From positions 1 through 10,834 of the forward strand of contig JACQWU010000094.1 in NCBI GenBank assembly GCA_016209155.1: DNA of 10,834 nt, in the 5' to 3' direction. The notes under the pieces were generated by a model. It ran no database searches. It was not told the origin of the DNA and saw nothing but the letters and a program-made list of their open reading frames with translations. The DNA comes from Candidatus Desantisiibacteriota bacterium. GTDB lineage: Bacteria > JACRDZ01. Below, piece after piece: positions 1-5,415 of this stretch. The stretch's first letter is position 1. Each line of letters starts with the position of its first letter. A program made the position numbers and the translations under genes.

Positions 1-304
1 CGTTAGTATCCAATTTTATTGCAAAATTTTCATTTTTTATTTTTTTTAAAAGTATTTCTAAATCTTCATGAATACATGGCTCTCCTCCGGTTATACAAAC
101 ACCGTCTATCCAGTTTTTATGTGAAATCAAATAATTGTATATTTTGTCCCATGAAAGTGTGGGTAATTCATCCGGTGAAATAACAAGCTTATGATTATGG
201 CAATAAATACAACGCAAATTACAGCCCGGAAGAAAAATTACAGATGAGATTTTCCCATCCCAATCAATAAAAGAACTCTCAATAAAGCTTTTAATTTTAT
301 ACAT
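1..304 (-). CDS. NrdG-type anaerobic ribonucleotide reductase activating protein (radical SAM), 3' end cut by window
   Basis: Translating the reverse strand from an ATG at 304 gives 101 residues that run off the window edge. The radical SAM cluster motif CxxxCxxC is visible at C28, C32 and C35 (PGCNLRCIYC), and the SAM-contacting GGEP motif is at 73-76 (ITGGEP). The N-terminus MYKIKSFIESSFIDWDGKIS is typical of the NrdG2 family (TIGR02495 type). These enzymes use a 4Fe-4S cluster and S-adenosylmethionine to install the glycyl radical on the anaerobic class III ribonucleotide reductase in the cytoplasm. A CAGGAT just upstream may be the ribosome binding site. It lies inside a 9-nt tandem repeat, and an earlier ATG at about 312 runs straight into a stop, so 304 is the likely start. 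A truncated relative lies at 6615-6705. Family call is firm; the exact partner reductase is not visible. Confidence 0.88.
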   Translation of the reverse strand, partial: MYKIKSFIESSFIDWDGKISSVIFLPGCNLRCIYCHNHKLVISPDELPTLSWDKIYNYLISHKNWIDGVCITGGEPCIHEDLEILLKKIKNENFAIKLDTN

Positions 305-314
305 TTAACATAAA

Positions 315-341
315 ATCCTGTTTATCCTGTATATCCTTGTT
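315..341. repeat. Three 9-nt tandem units of the ATCCTGTTT type
   Basis: ATCCTG, ATCCTG and ATCCTT start at 315, 324 and 333 with an exact 9-nt period. The array lies directly upstream of the nrdG-like start codon on the minus strand and probably supplies its Shine-Dalgarno-like CAGGAT. Similar short tandem ATCCTG arrays are common dispersed elements in some bacterial genomes; here only this one array is visible. Confidence 0.6.
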
Positions 342-354
342 AATTCACAACAAA

Positions 355-447
355 TTATACTTCTTGAGTACTTAAAACAACCGGCAATTTTGGCCCGCGA
401 TTTGCTCTAACAGTTTCCCCAAGTTCTTTAATTTCAATAGCTTCACC
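355..447 (-). pseudogene. Remnant of an integron integrase / tyrosine recombinase (start of the catalytic domain)
   Basis: On the minus strand, 31 codons before a TAA at 355-357 read GEAIEIKELGETVRANRG, then PKLPVVLSTQEV. In integron integrases (IntI) the linker into the catalytic domain commonly reads like RAKRPKRLPVVLSREEV, so the match to 'R-A-x-R-x-x-x-LPVVLS-x-x-EV' is good. Everything upstream is replaced by a REP-like element with a stop at about 454-456, and the catalytic R-H-R-Y region is absent, so the gene is dead. Its orientation, divergent from the plus-strand cassettes to its right, is the normal intI-to-cassette geometry. The similarity is recognised by eye over about 20 residues; another tyrosine recombinase is possible. 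Confidence 0.55.
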
Positions 448-477
448 TTCGTTTCACTCCGGGCTTTGGCTCACCCG

Positions 478-517
478 CTCGCAATGACGAATAAAAGTTT
501 CGTAATATGTCATTGCG
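478..517. repeat. REP-like palindrome with CGCAATGAC arms
   Basis: CGCAATGAC at 480-488 is matched by its exact reverse complement GTCATTGCG at 509-517, with a 20-nt spacer. The surrounding sequence (about 455-550) contains further fragments of the same type, such as CTCCGGGC, GAAGCAATCTC and another GTCATT at about 545. Elements built on 'CTCGCAATGAC' are widespread extragenic repeats in bacterial genomes. This one appears to have replaced the 5' part of the integrase remnant. Confidence 0.65.
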
Positions 518-545
518 AAGAGCTTTATCCTGAAGCAATCTCCTG

Positions 546-828
546 TCATTTTCACCATGAATTGCTGTTTGATATTTAACTGTATTGAAACGTTAGTCAT
601 TATTTTTAACATTTTCATAATTATATACAATTGTCAAGATTTAAAATAATTATTTTTATCAATAACTATTGAGATGATCAACATTGTTGAAAATTATAAT
701 AGCAATATTTAATATTTTAACATTTCGTAAATATTTTACCATTGCGTACAAGTTCCAATATTATACGGAATACGCTTACAATGGTAATATAGACAAAAAA
801 ACGGAATTGAGTCAAATAAAAAATTAAA
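546..828. other. AT-rich non-coding stretch
   Basis: No convincing gene was found on either strand. A short minus-strand reading frame across 717-899 is low-complexity and lacks a ribosome binding site. A GTTAGTC at about 591-597 resembles a recombination core site. It sits where an attI would be expected, between the integrase remnant and the first cassette, but nothing else supports that. Confidence 0.4.
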
Positions 829-857
829 TTGATACATAAAATAAATTGTATTATAAT
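829..857 (+). promoter_or_regulatory. Sigma70-type promoter for the first cassette gene
   Basis: TTGATA at 829-834 and TATAAT at 852-857 are separated by exactly 17 nt. The start of transcription would be near 864, giving a leader of about 125 nt before the start codon at 989. In integrons a cassette promoter (Pc) lies between intI and the first cassette; the position here fits that role, which is inference. Confidence 0.65.
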
Positions 858-988
858 ATTTTTATATAAAATATAAATTGGGACGGTAGTACGCTCCAAT
901 AAATGTAAAAAAATAATATAAATAAAAACTTACTGTGATAACACAGCTCCTCTAAATTATGACGTCGTTGACAAGAAGGAATACTAAT

Positions 989-1870
989 ATGATTGAAAAT
1001 AAGAAAGCAGATCTTCCATCAGATATTCTAAGTCTTTATAGGACTAAAGAACAAATTGCAATATCGTTAATGGATAAAAATGATTTTAGTTTAGCAGAGC
1101 AAGAGTACAAAACGATACTTTCCGAAATATTTAAAGCCCAAGGATCCATAATAAGATATCACAAAGGAGGGGTTTATCATCAAATAGGAATTTGTCTATA
1201 CTATCAGAAAAAACATGAAGAGGCTTTAACCTATTTTAAATATGCATTTATTGAAGACTGCTTGAGTGAAATTGGGTTTGTGGCTACACAATTTCCAGCT
1301 TATAGAGTTTTAAATCAATATTATAAAATTAGTGCTACGCAACTTATAGAGCTTTCAAATAAAATCAAATATGATATTAATACTGATATTCCTTTAAATG
1401 CCGAAAATTATCTCAAGAATTATCTTGATGGCGGAGGCAAACTTGATTCAATATCAGCCCAAAAAAACAATTGTGTTTTTGTTGGCGGTAATTATAAGAA
1501 TATTGCACTTCTTAGATATATTTCAAATAAAGTGAGTGAGTATAATTTTAGTTCAATTATGGCAATTGATTTTGATGTACCTAAAAATGAAGATATTTAT
1601 TCTCATGCTATGGCATTATTGCAGGATTGTGGAAGTGCAATTTTTGAAATAACTTTTGATTCTGGTCATCTAATGGAAATCGAAAGAGCAATAAACACTA
1701 AATTGTTTCCCAGTAAAAATATATTGCTTTTATTTCAAATTAGAAAAAACAATGATGAGCATTTCATTTCAAAAATGTTACTAGGTTTTCCAATAGTTTA
1801 CAAAGGGTATATGAATATAGACGAAATCCCAGGATTGGTTAAAAATTTTCTTGAAAAATTAAATAAATAA
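989..1870 (+). CDS. Two-domain protein: TPR-like N-terminus plus C-terminal TIR-like / nucleoside deoxyribosyltransferase-like domain
   Basis: I chose the ATG at 989 (293 aa) because AGAAGGA lies about 9 nt upstream; an in-frame ATG at 959 has no ribosome binding site. Residues about 15-120 are helical, with a TPR-like repeat (GVYHQIGICLYYQKKHEEAL, then TYFKYAF, about 61-87). After a linker, residues 161-293 form a Rossmann-like domain. It opens with NCVFVGGNY (161-169), which looks like a nucleotide-binding strand-loop. It continues with AIDFDVP (192-198), then CGSAIFEI (214-221) and SGHLMEIERA (225-234), whose glutamates 230 and 232 sit where TIR-like and deoxyribosyltransferase-like enzymes carry a catalytic Glu. 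There is no signal peptide, so it should be cytoplasmic. Such effector domains are often found in NAD-depleting or nucleotide-acting defence proteins, but a defence role here is inference. It stands alone with its own promoter, as a first cassette would. Confidence 0.7.
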   Translation: MIENKKADLPSDILSLYRTKEQIAISLMDKNDFSLAEQEYKTILSEIFKAQGSIIRYHKGGVYHQIGICLYYQKKHEEALTYFKYAFIEDCLSEIGFVATQFPAYRVLNQYYKISATQLIELSNKIKYDINTDIPLNAENYLKNYLDGGGKLDSISAQKNNCVFVGGNYKNIALLRYISNKVSEYNFSSIMAIDFDVPKNEDIYSHAMALLQDCGSAIFEITFDSGHLMEIERAINTKLFPSKNILLLFQIRKNNDEHFISKMLLGFPIVYKGYMNIDEIPGLVKNFLEKLNK

Positions 1871-1881
1871 AATAGATTGAA

Positions 1882-1933
1882 ATTTTGACATCAGCGCTAC
1901 GCTGTACTACAGCCTCTGATGCGTCTGTTGCCA
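1882..1933 (+). repeat. attC-like hairpin after the TPR/TIR-like gene
   Basis: Twelve nucleotides after the stop codon an inverted repeat has outer arms CATCAG (1889-1894) and CTGATG (1916-1921). It encloses an inner palindrome GCTGTA-C-TACAGC (1901-1913), followed by a GTTG at 1927. The layout resembles an attC site, but the end boxes are not canonical (TTTTGAC and GTTGCCA). A second small palindrome with GCAT/ATGC arms follows at 1937-1956. The alternative is a transcription terminator without a clear U-tract. Confidence 0.4.
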
Positions 1934-2006
1934 GTGAGCTTGCATTTATGCGGGCTAAAAAAATATTTTAAAAGCGGAAGATAACCTTAATTCCAGAGGA
2001 GAAACC

Positions 2007-2297
2007 ATGAAAATAACTTACACGATAATTGCTATATTGGCATTATCTTTGATGTTGACTGCATGTAATAAGCAATCAAGTATTGATGCAAGTAATGTGA
2101 ATTCAAGTAATGATAAGGAATGTGTGGAACCTCACAACCCTTATGAAGACGGGAGCGGTCATCACGCTGGATTCGAGTGGGCTAAAGAAAATGGCCGAGA
2201 GAGCGATGGAAATTCAGACTCATTCAATGAAGGTTCCGCGGAATATATCAGGCAATTGAATGAATATAATGAGTGCATGGCCAATAAGCGTAAATAA
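2007..2297 (+). CDS. Small secreted lipoprotein of unknown function
   Basis: 96 aa. The signal peptide MKITYTIIAILALSLMLTAC ends in the lipobox LTAC, so Cys20 should be lipidated and the protein anchored in a membrane. The mature part is acidic and low in hydrophobics. It contains HNPYEDGSGHHAGFEWA followed by NSDSFNEGSAEYIRQL and a second Cys near the end (NECM). The 'GSGHxAGxEWA ... SDSFNEG' layout is one I associate with small uncharacterised proteins, but I cannot name a family. The ribosome binding site AGAGGAG sits 7 nt before the ATG. It follows the first attC-like hairpin, as cassette cargo would. Confidence 0.8.
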   Translation: MKITYTIIAILALSLMLTACNKQSSIDASNVNSSNDKECVEPHNPYEDGSGHHAGFEWAKENGRESDGNSDSFNEGSAEYIRQLNEYNECMANKRK

Positions 2298-2360
2298 TGA
2301 GGATAATTATTTTAATTGTTGATTGAAATTTATAAGGGGTGAGATAAAAAGAAGGTGTCA

Positions 2361-2475
2361 AATCGGATTAAAAAAATACTAATTAAACCAATAAAAATAA
2401 ATATTAATTAAAATCGATAATAAAAATAAATTTAAAATTATAACGAAGCACTGCATCGGATGAGTTTCAGCATAG
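2361..2475 (+). repeat. A-rich linker plus collapsed attC-like site
   Basis: An A-rich tract containing CCAATAAAAATAAATATTAA leads to TTATAAC at 2438-2444, then GCACTGCATCGGATGAGTTT and a degenerate end (CAGCATAG). Compared with the full site at 5951-6037, the two stem arms (CATCGG ... CCGATG) are fused and the terminal loop is missing, so this looks like a deletion derivative. The same linker and TTATAAC arrangement recurs at 4580-4690. Confidence 0.55.
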
Positions 2476-2493
2476 TCTTGGAGGACGAAAGAG

Positions 2494-2676
2494 ATGTACT
2501 TACCAAAGCGATGCCCAAATTGCGGCTATACCAATGACGTTGGTGATTTTATAAAACCTGTGTACGAATGTGTCAGGTGCGGACACCCAATCTGGCCTCG
2601 TCCAAACCCAGTGGGTTTCATCCTGAACCTACTTTTTTTGGCAGCCCTTTTTCTCAGATTCCACGGTAGGGGGTAG
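2494..2676 (+). CDS. Small zinc-ribbon membrane protein, function unknown
   Basis: 60 aa with GGAGGA 9 nt before the ATG. Two CxxC pairs, CPNC (8-11) and CVRC (26-29), form a classic zinc-ribbon knuckle pair. A hydrophobic segment at about 41-55 (VGFILNLLFLAALFLRF) should cross the membrane once, with a short basic tail. The base composition is clearly richer in G+C than the linkers on either side, a sign of separate origin. It is probably in the same cassette as the next gene, 73 nt downstream. No family is recognised beyond the zinc ribbon. Confidence 0.65.
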   Translation: MYLPKRCPNCGYTNDVGDFIKPVYECVRCGHPIWPRPNPVGFILNLLFLAALFLRFHGRG

Positions 2677-2749
2677 TGTCGGCGCCCTTATTGCATGCAT
2701 AGAGATGTGGCATTTCTTCTTCGGACGCTTCAAGCGGAGGTAACTTGCT

Positions 2750-2956
2750 ATGGACCCTGGATATTATAAAGCGTTCATCATCTGCGGTGCGGCTACCCTT
2801 GTCGGAACGATTCTTCGTTATGGACATCGGAGGCTCATCCAGGCAAACTACCCGATTCAAGGTGCAATTGTCGTTTTTGTCCTTGGAGGCTTGGTCGGCA
2901 TGACCGTCTATCCCTTACTCAAGATGCTTGGCGGCCAATGGGCGTTTTGGAAGTAA
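2750..2956 (+). CDS. Small two-helix membrane protein, function unknown
   Basis: 68 aa, preceded by CGGAGG about 10 nt before the ATG. Two hydrophobic segments, about residues 5-22 (YYKAFIICGAATLVGTIL) and 38-60 (QGAIVVFVLGGLVGMTVY and following), are joined by a basic loop (RYGHRRL), suggesting an inner-membrane hairpin. G+C content is higher than the neighbouring linkers, like the zinc-ribbon gene before it. The opposite-strand reading frame at 2654-2860 lacks a ribosome binding site and is a shadow. No family recognised. Confidence 0.6.
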   Translation: MDPGYYKAFIICGAATLVGTILRYGHRRLIQANYPIQGAIVVFVLGGLVGMTVYPLLKMLGGQWAFWK

Positions 2957-3104
2957 TAGACAATCGGAGTCAAGGGACGGGTATTGGGGACAATACTTAA
3001 AATATTAAATTGTTTGATAAAATAGAAATTAAAAACAATAAAATATAAATTTATTATAGAATCTCACCTGTAAACTTGATATACTTATGAATAGGAGATT
3101 ATTC
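2957..3104. other. Cassette junction without a recognisable attC
   Basis: After the membrane protein gene comes a G-rich stretch (AAGGGACGGGTATTGGGGAC at 2973-2992), then an AT-rich linker up to the PIN gene. I see no TTATAAC box or matching stem here. The boundary between two unrelated cargo genes is therefore eroded, or both belong to one unit. Confidence 0.4.
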
Positions 3105-3596
3105 ATGAAATTACTTAAAATATATTTAGATACTTCTGTAATTAATTTTCTTTATGCTGATGATGCACCGGAAAAGAAAGAAATAACAGAAGAATTTTTT
3201 GAACAATTTGTAAAAACAAAAAAATATGATGTGTACATCTCAAACATAGTAATTTCTGAAATAGAAGCTACAAATGATTTAGAAAAACGAAAAAAACTGA
3301 TTCAAGTAATAAAAAAATATTCTATTAAGTTTGTTGATATTCAAGTGTCCGATGAAATTACGTCTTTAGCAGAATTATATATCGAACATGAAGTTATTCC
3401 ACAAACTAAATTAATTGATGCATATCACGTTGCTATTTCAGTTATTAATGAAATGAATATTCTATTAAGCTGGAATTTTAGACATCTGGCTAATATTAAT
3501 CGTGAGACAAAGATTAATGTGGTTAACTTGGCAAATAATTATACACATAATATACGAATTGTTTCACCTTTGGAGGTATTAGATTATGAAAAATGA
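3105..3596 (+). CDS. PIN-domain protein, probable type II toxin (VapC-like ribonuclease)
   Basis: 163 aa from the ATG at 3105, which has AGGAG 8 nt upstream; an in-frame ATG at 3087 lacks one. PIN-domain acidic residues are visible: Asp9 in IYLDTSVINFL, Glu52 in ISEIEAT and Asp105 in KLIDAYHVA. The fourth region reads LLSWNFRHLAN (about 120-130), the form used by a PIN subfamily where Asn stands near the usual Asp. PIN toxins are Mg2+-dependent endoribonucleases acting on tRNA, rRNA or mRNA. The following small gene overlaps its 3' end by 11 nt, the usual toxin-antitoxin layout though with the toxin first. Toxin-antitoxin pairs are common cargo in cassette arrays. Substrate unknown. Confidence 0.82.
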   Translation: MKLLKIYLDTSVINFLYADDAPEKKEITEEFFEQFVKTKKYDVYISNIVISEIEATNDLEKRKKLIQVIKKYSIKFVDIQVSDEITSLAELYIEHEVIPQTKLIDAYHVAISVINEMNILLSWNFRHLANINRETKINVVNLANNYTHNIRIVSPLEVLDYEK

Positions 3597-3786
3597 GAAA
3601 GTATCAAAAGCTCAGTTAGAAGTTTGGGAATGGAAAGATGCATTATATAATGAAGTCAAAAATATGGAAATAGGACAAGCTTTAAAATATTTAATCAAAA
3701 AAAGTGAAAAAACCGTTAAAGCTCTTAGTTTGAAAAATAAACCTCATTATATGAAAAATATTCATTTAAAAGCTAAAGCAAGCTAA
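3586..3786 (+). CDS. Probable antitoxin partner of the PIN protein
   Basis: 66 aa, highly charged and lysine-rich, with no clear DNA-binding fold visible by eye. A GGAGG about 10 nt upstream, inside the PIN gene, supports the ATG at 3586. The 11-nt overlap implies translational coupling. Size, position and charge fit an antitoxin that neutralises the PIN toxin and may autorepress the operon; the antitoxin role is inferred from context. Key segments are KAQLEVWEWKDALYNEV (residues 8-24) and IGQALKYLIKKSEKTV (28-43). Confidence 0.65.
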   Translation: MKNEKVSKAQLEVWEWKDALYNEVKNMEIGQALKYLIKKSEKTVKALSLKNKPHYMKNIHLKAKAS

Positions 3787-3829
3787 AAAGATATAAAAAA
3801 ATTAAAAACAACTTCAAAACAATTAAAAA

Positions 3830-3868
3830 TTTCAACTATGCACTACAGCGGAGTTTGGGCGTCAGTGC
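3830..3868 (+). repeat. attC-like site (collapsed) after the PIN/antitoxin pair
   Basis: An A-rich linker ends in TTTCAAC (3830-3836), followed by GCACTACAGCGGAGTTTGGG and the end box GGCGTCA. The order matches the other sites: AAC box, GCACTGCATCGGA-like left arm, GAGTTT, then GGCGTTR. The right arm and terminal loop are missing. The intron-like sequence starts at 3865, right after GTCA. Confidence 0.6.
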
Positions 3869-4280
3869 GCCAAGCGAAGCTTGGTGCTTCTTATATAGTG
3901 AAAGTCTATATCTGGCAAGGCTTAGCCAGCCGCCAGTATCGAGTGTTGCATTCGTCAGGAAGGGAAGAGTTTTACCCAAACAGATGACGACGACGTTAAC
4001 GCATCGGAAGTCAAAACAAAGGAATCGATTGTAAAGGCGAGATTTCTGAGGGTCTGCCGGAGTCAAAGAGCGTGGCATGTAACAAAAGAAGCATCAGGAA
4101 CTTGGGAGACCCTGCTATCTCCTCAAAAGAGGTAGGATGCAACAACTAACGGAAGAAGCATCCGAAGGATAACAGGGAGTCTTATCATCTAATAGTACTC
4201 AAGAGACGGTAACACCGATTACAGGCTTTTGTACGAAGGACGCAAAAGGGATTCGTTGGGGTGTAGATAGTGTATAGCGT
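3865..4280 (+). mobile_element. Group II intron 5' fragment, copy A (domain I-like, no reverse transcriptase)
   Basis: It begins with GTGCGCC, matching the GUGYG 5' end of bacterial group II introns. It folds into a near-perfect first stem (GCGCCAAGC/GCTTGGTGC), then ATATAG-TGAAAGT-CTATAT, then a segment containing CGAGTGTTGCATTCGTCAGG. This 'GTGAAAGTC ... CGAGTGTTGCAT' order is one I know from group II intron domain I. The later TAATAGTACTC and ACGGTAACACCG resemble intron sequence just before a reverse transcriptase gene. No reverse transcriptase, domain V or domain VI follows; the end near 4280 is approximate. Compared with copy C it lacks about 85-90 nt after position 3962. The short reading frame on the opposite strand here is a by-product of the structured RNA. 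The remainder to 4369 is an A-rich linker. Confidence 0.7.
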
Positions 4281-4369
4281 TTTATCCCCTGCTTTATTAC
4301 ATCGACAAACAAAAAGAAAAGATATAAAATAAAAGCAAATAAAAAAATAAATCTAAAAGAAATTAAAAA

Positions 4370-4428
4370 TTATAACACTCAATACAGTGGACTCCGCTTC
4401 GGTCCGCCGCTGATTTCGGGCATTAGTG
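4370..4428 (+). repeat. attC-like site with complete stem
   Basis: TTATAAC (4370-4376) is the left box. The left arm CAGTGG (4385-4390) pairs with CCGCTG (4407-4412, one G-T pair) around an inner GC-rich loop (ACTCCGCTTCGGTC), then GATTTCGGGCATTA leads to the end box. This is the clearest conventional short attC layout in the window: AAC box, stem, asymmetric spacer, GGC(G/A)TTA. Its end box ATTAGTG departs from the consensus GTTRRRY at the first base. Intron copy B begins at 4426 directly after ATTA. Confidence 0.68.
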
Positions 4429-4492
4429 CGCCAAGCGAAGCTTGGTGCTTCTTATATAGTGAAAGTCTATATCTGGAAAGGCTTAGCCAGCC
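4426..4492 (+). mobile_element. Group II intron 5' fragment, copy B (67 nt only)
   Basis: These 67 nt match copy A 3865-3931 at all positions but one (GGAAAGG for GGCAAGG), then the similarity stops abruptly at an A-tract. It keeps only the first stems of domain I. Such near-identity next to copy A points to a recent duplication or conversion followed by truncation. No gene lies between here and the next attC-like site. Confidence 0.7.
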
Positions 4493-4509
4493 ACAAAAAA
4501 AAATTTTAA

Positions 4510-4537
4510 TAGACAAACTGAATAAATATATTAGAAT
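4510..4537 (+). promoter_or_regulatory. Possible promoter, repeat copy 1 (TAGACA-16-TAGAAT)
   Basis: TAGACA (4510-4515) and TAGAAT (4532-4537) are 16 nt apart, inside a roughly 43-nt repeat (4501-4543) whose second copy is at 5301-5343. Each hexamer differs from consensus by one or two bases. If active it would read through the attC-like site into the lipoprotein gene at 4720. Conservation of both hexamers and the spacing between two otherwise diverged copies supports function, though AT-rich DNA yields chance matches. Confidence 0.45.
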
Positions 4538-4579
4538 AGTTATGTTCCATAGAATTGTCATTATATTAAATAAAATATT

Positions 4580-4690
4580 AAAACCGGATTAAAGAAAAAA
4601 CCAATTAATCCAATAAAAATAAATATTAATTAAAATCAATAAAAAAACAATTAAAAGTTATAACCTTGGCAATGCATTGGAGTTGGTGAA
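4580..4690 (+). repeat. A-rich linker plus attC-like site, related to 2361-2470
   Basis: About 105 nt align with 2361-2470: an A-rich leader with CCGGATTAAA, then CCAATAAAAATAAATATTAA, then TTATAAC (4658-4664). The following part, GGCAATGCATTGGAGTTGGTG, corresponds to the CACTGCATCGGATGAGTTT core but is degenerate and lacks a right arm. The repeat suggests the linker travels with the recombination site. Confidence 0.55.
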
Positions 4691-4719
4691 AAATAATTAA
4701 CTAACGAGGAGGTTGAAAA

Positions 4720-5208
4720 ATGTATACTTCATTAAGGGTCATAAAAACCACGAATGTATTGGTTGTCTGTCTGCTCTTGTTCATGTCGCTGTTTTCCTGT
4801 GGAAGGGAGTCGGAGAAAGAAAAGGATGCCTCGACTTCTATGCGAACTGATGTTCCAATAGTAAAGCCATGGAAAGTTGTTGGAAATCAAGGGGTTGCAG
4901 TATTTGTATATGTGGAATCTGAAAAGTCTCATGATGGTGTTCTCATGGCGCAGATTCTTCAGGTGGTAATCGGACAGAAAAACACAATTACTAAACCAGT
5001 ACAGATAATGTTCTTTGACAAAGAATCGGAGACCCCGGTTGCATTCCCAATGACAGATTCTCAGATGATTCATCAGGTCGCACAGTATAATTATAACCCG
5101 AATAATAGCTTTGAGGAGTTTGTCTGGCTCACGGTTACAGATTCAACTACCTCTCCACCGAATATTGCGACTAAGAAAGACAATATTTCACCTGGAATTG
5201 CTCCCTAA
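4720..5208 (+). CDS. Predicted lipoprotein, function unknown
   Basis: 162 aa. The N-terminal signal sequence (about residues 1-27) has a hydrophobic core VLVVCLLLFMSLFSC ending in the lipobox LFSC, so Cys27 is the likely lipidation site. A charged, flexible segment follows (RESEKEKDASTS), then a beta-rich domain of about 110 residues (VAVFVYVES at about 59-67, VLMAQILQVVIGQ, PVQIMFFDKE). GAGGAGG lies about 8 nt before the ATG. Base composition is more balanced than the surrounding linkers, consistent with separate origin. No family recognised. The opposite-strand frame over the same span is a shadow. Confidence 0.75.
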   Translation: MYTSLRVIKTTNVLVVCLLLFMSLFSCGRESEKEKDASTSMRTDVPIVKPWKVVGNQGVAVFVYVESEKSHDGVLMAQILQVVIGQKNTITKPVQIMFFDKESETPVAFPMTDSQMIHQVAQYNYNPNNSFEEFVWLTVTDSTTSPPNIATKKDNISPGIAP

Positions 5209-5415
5209 TGGAAAAAAGATAGGAAGAAAAATTTGCAGATATTTTTCAAATGTTTAATGTAAAAATTAGCGCAGAGAGTTCAGCATAAATTTTAAAAAAA
5301 TAAATTTAGTAGACAAATCCTATAAATAAATTAGAATAGTTATAATGAAATCCGAAACATAAAAACATTAAAATTTATTAAATTCAATTTTAAATGGTAA
5401 TGGTAAATATTGTAA
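5209..5415. other. Inter-cassette spacer with a possible half attC
   Basis: No gene is visible. AGCGCAGAGAGTTCAGCATAA at about 5268-5288 resembles the right half of the attC-like site at 2459-2473 (GATGAGTTTCAGCATAG). It may mark an eroded junction between the lipoprotein gene and the downstream toxin-antitoxin pair. The right part holds the second copy of the promoter-like repeat. Confidence 0.35.
5310..5337 (+). promoter_or_regulatory. Possible promoter, repeat copy 2 (TAGACA-16-TAGAAT)
   Basis: TAGACA (5310-5315) and TAGAAT (5332-5337) with a 16-nt spacer, same arrangement as at 4510-4537. It lies about 80 nt before the DUF4258-like gene at 5416 and would give that gene pair its own transcript, as expected for a toxin-antitoxin cassette. 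Confidence 0.5.

Noticed and set aside
717-899. Minus-strand 60-aa reading frame
   Set aside because: Low-complexity hydrophobic sequence in AT-rich DNA with no ribosome binding site; it also covers the plus-strand promoter at 829-857.
2654-2860. Minus-strand 68-aa reading frame
   Set aside because: Overlaps two plus-strand genes that have good ribosome binding sites and hydrophobic or zinc-ribbon character; no such support here.
3836-4561. Minus-strand small frames with a shared segment reading YRLSLYKKHQASLGAL
   Set aside because: The shared peptide is the reverse reading of the repeated intron 5' end, so conservation is at RNA level, not protein.
4732-5073. Minus-strand 113-aa frame
   Set aside because: Shadow of the lipoprotein gene, which has a lipobox and a strong ribosome binding site.
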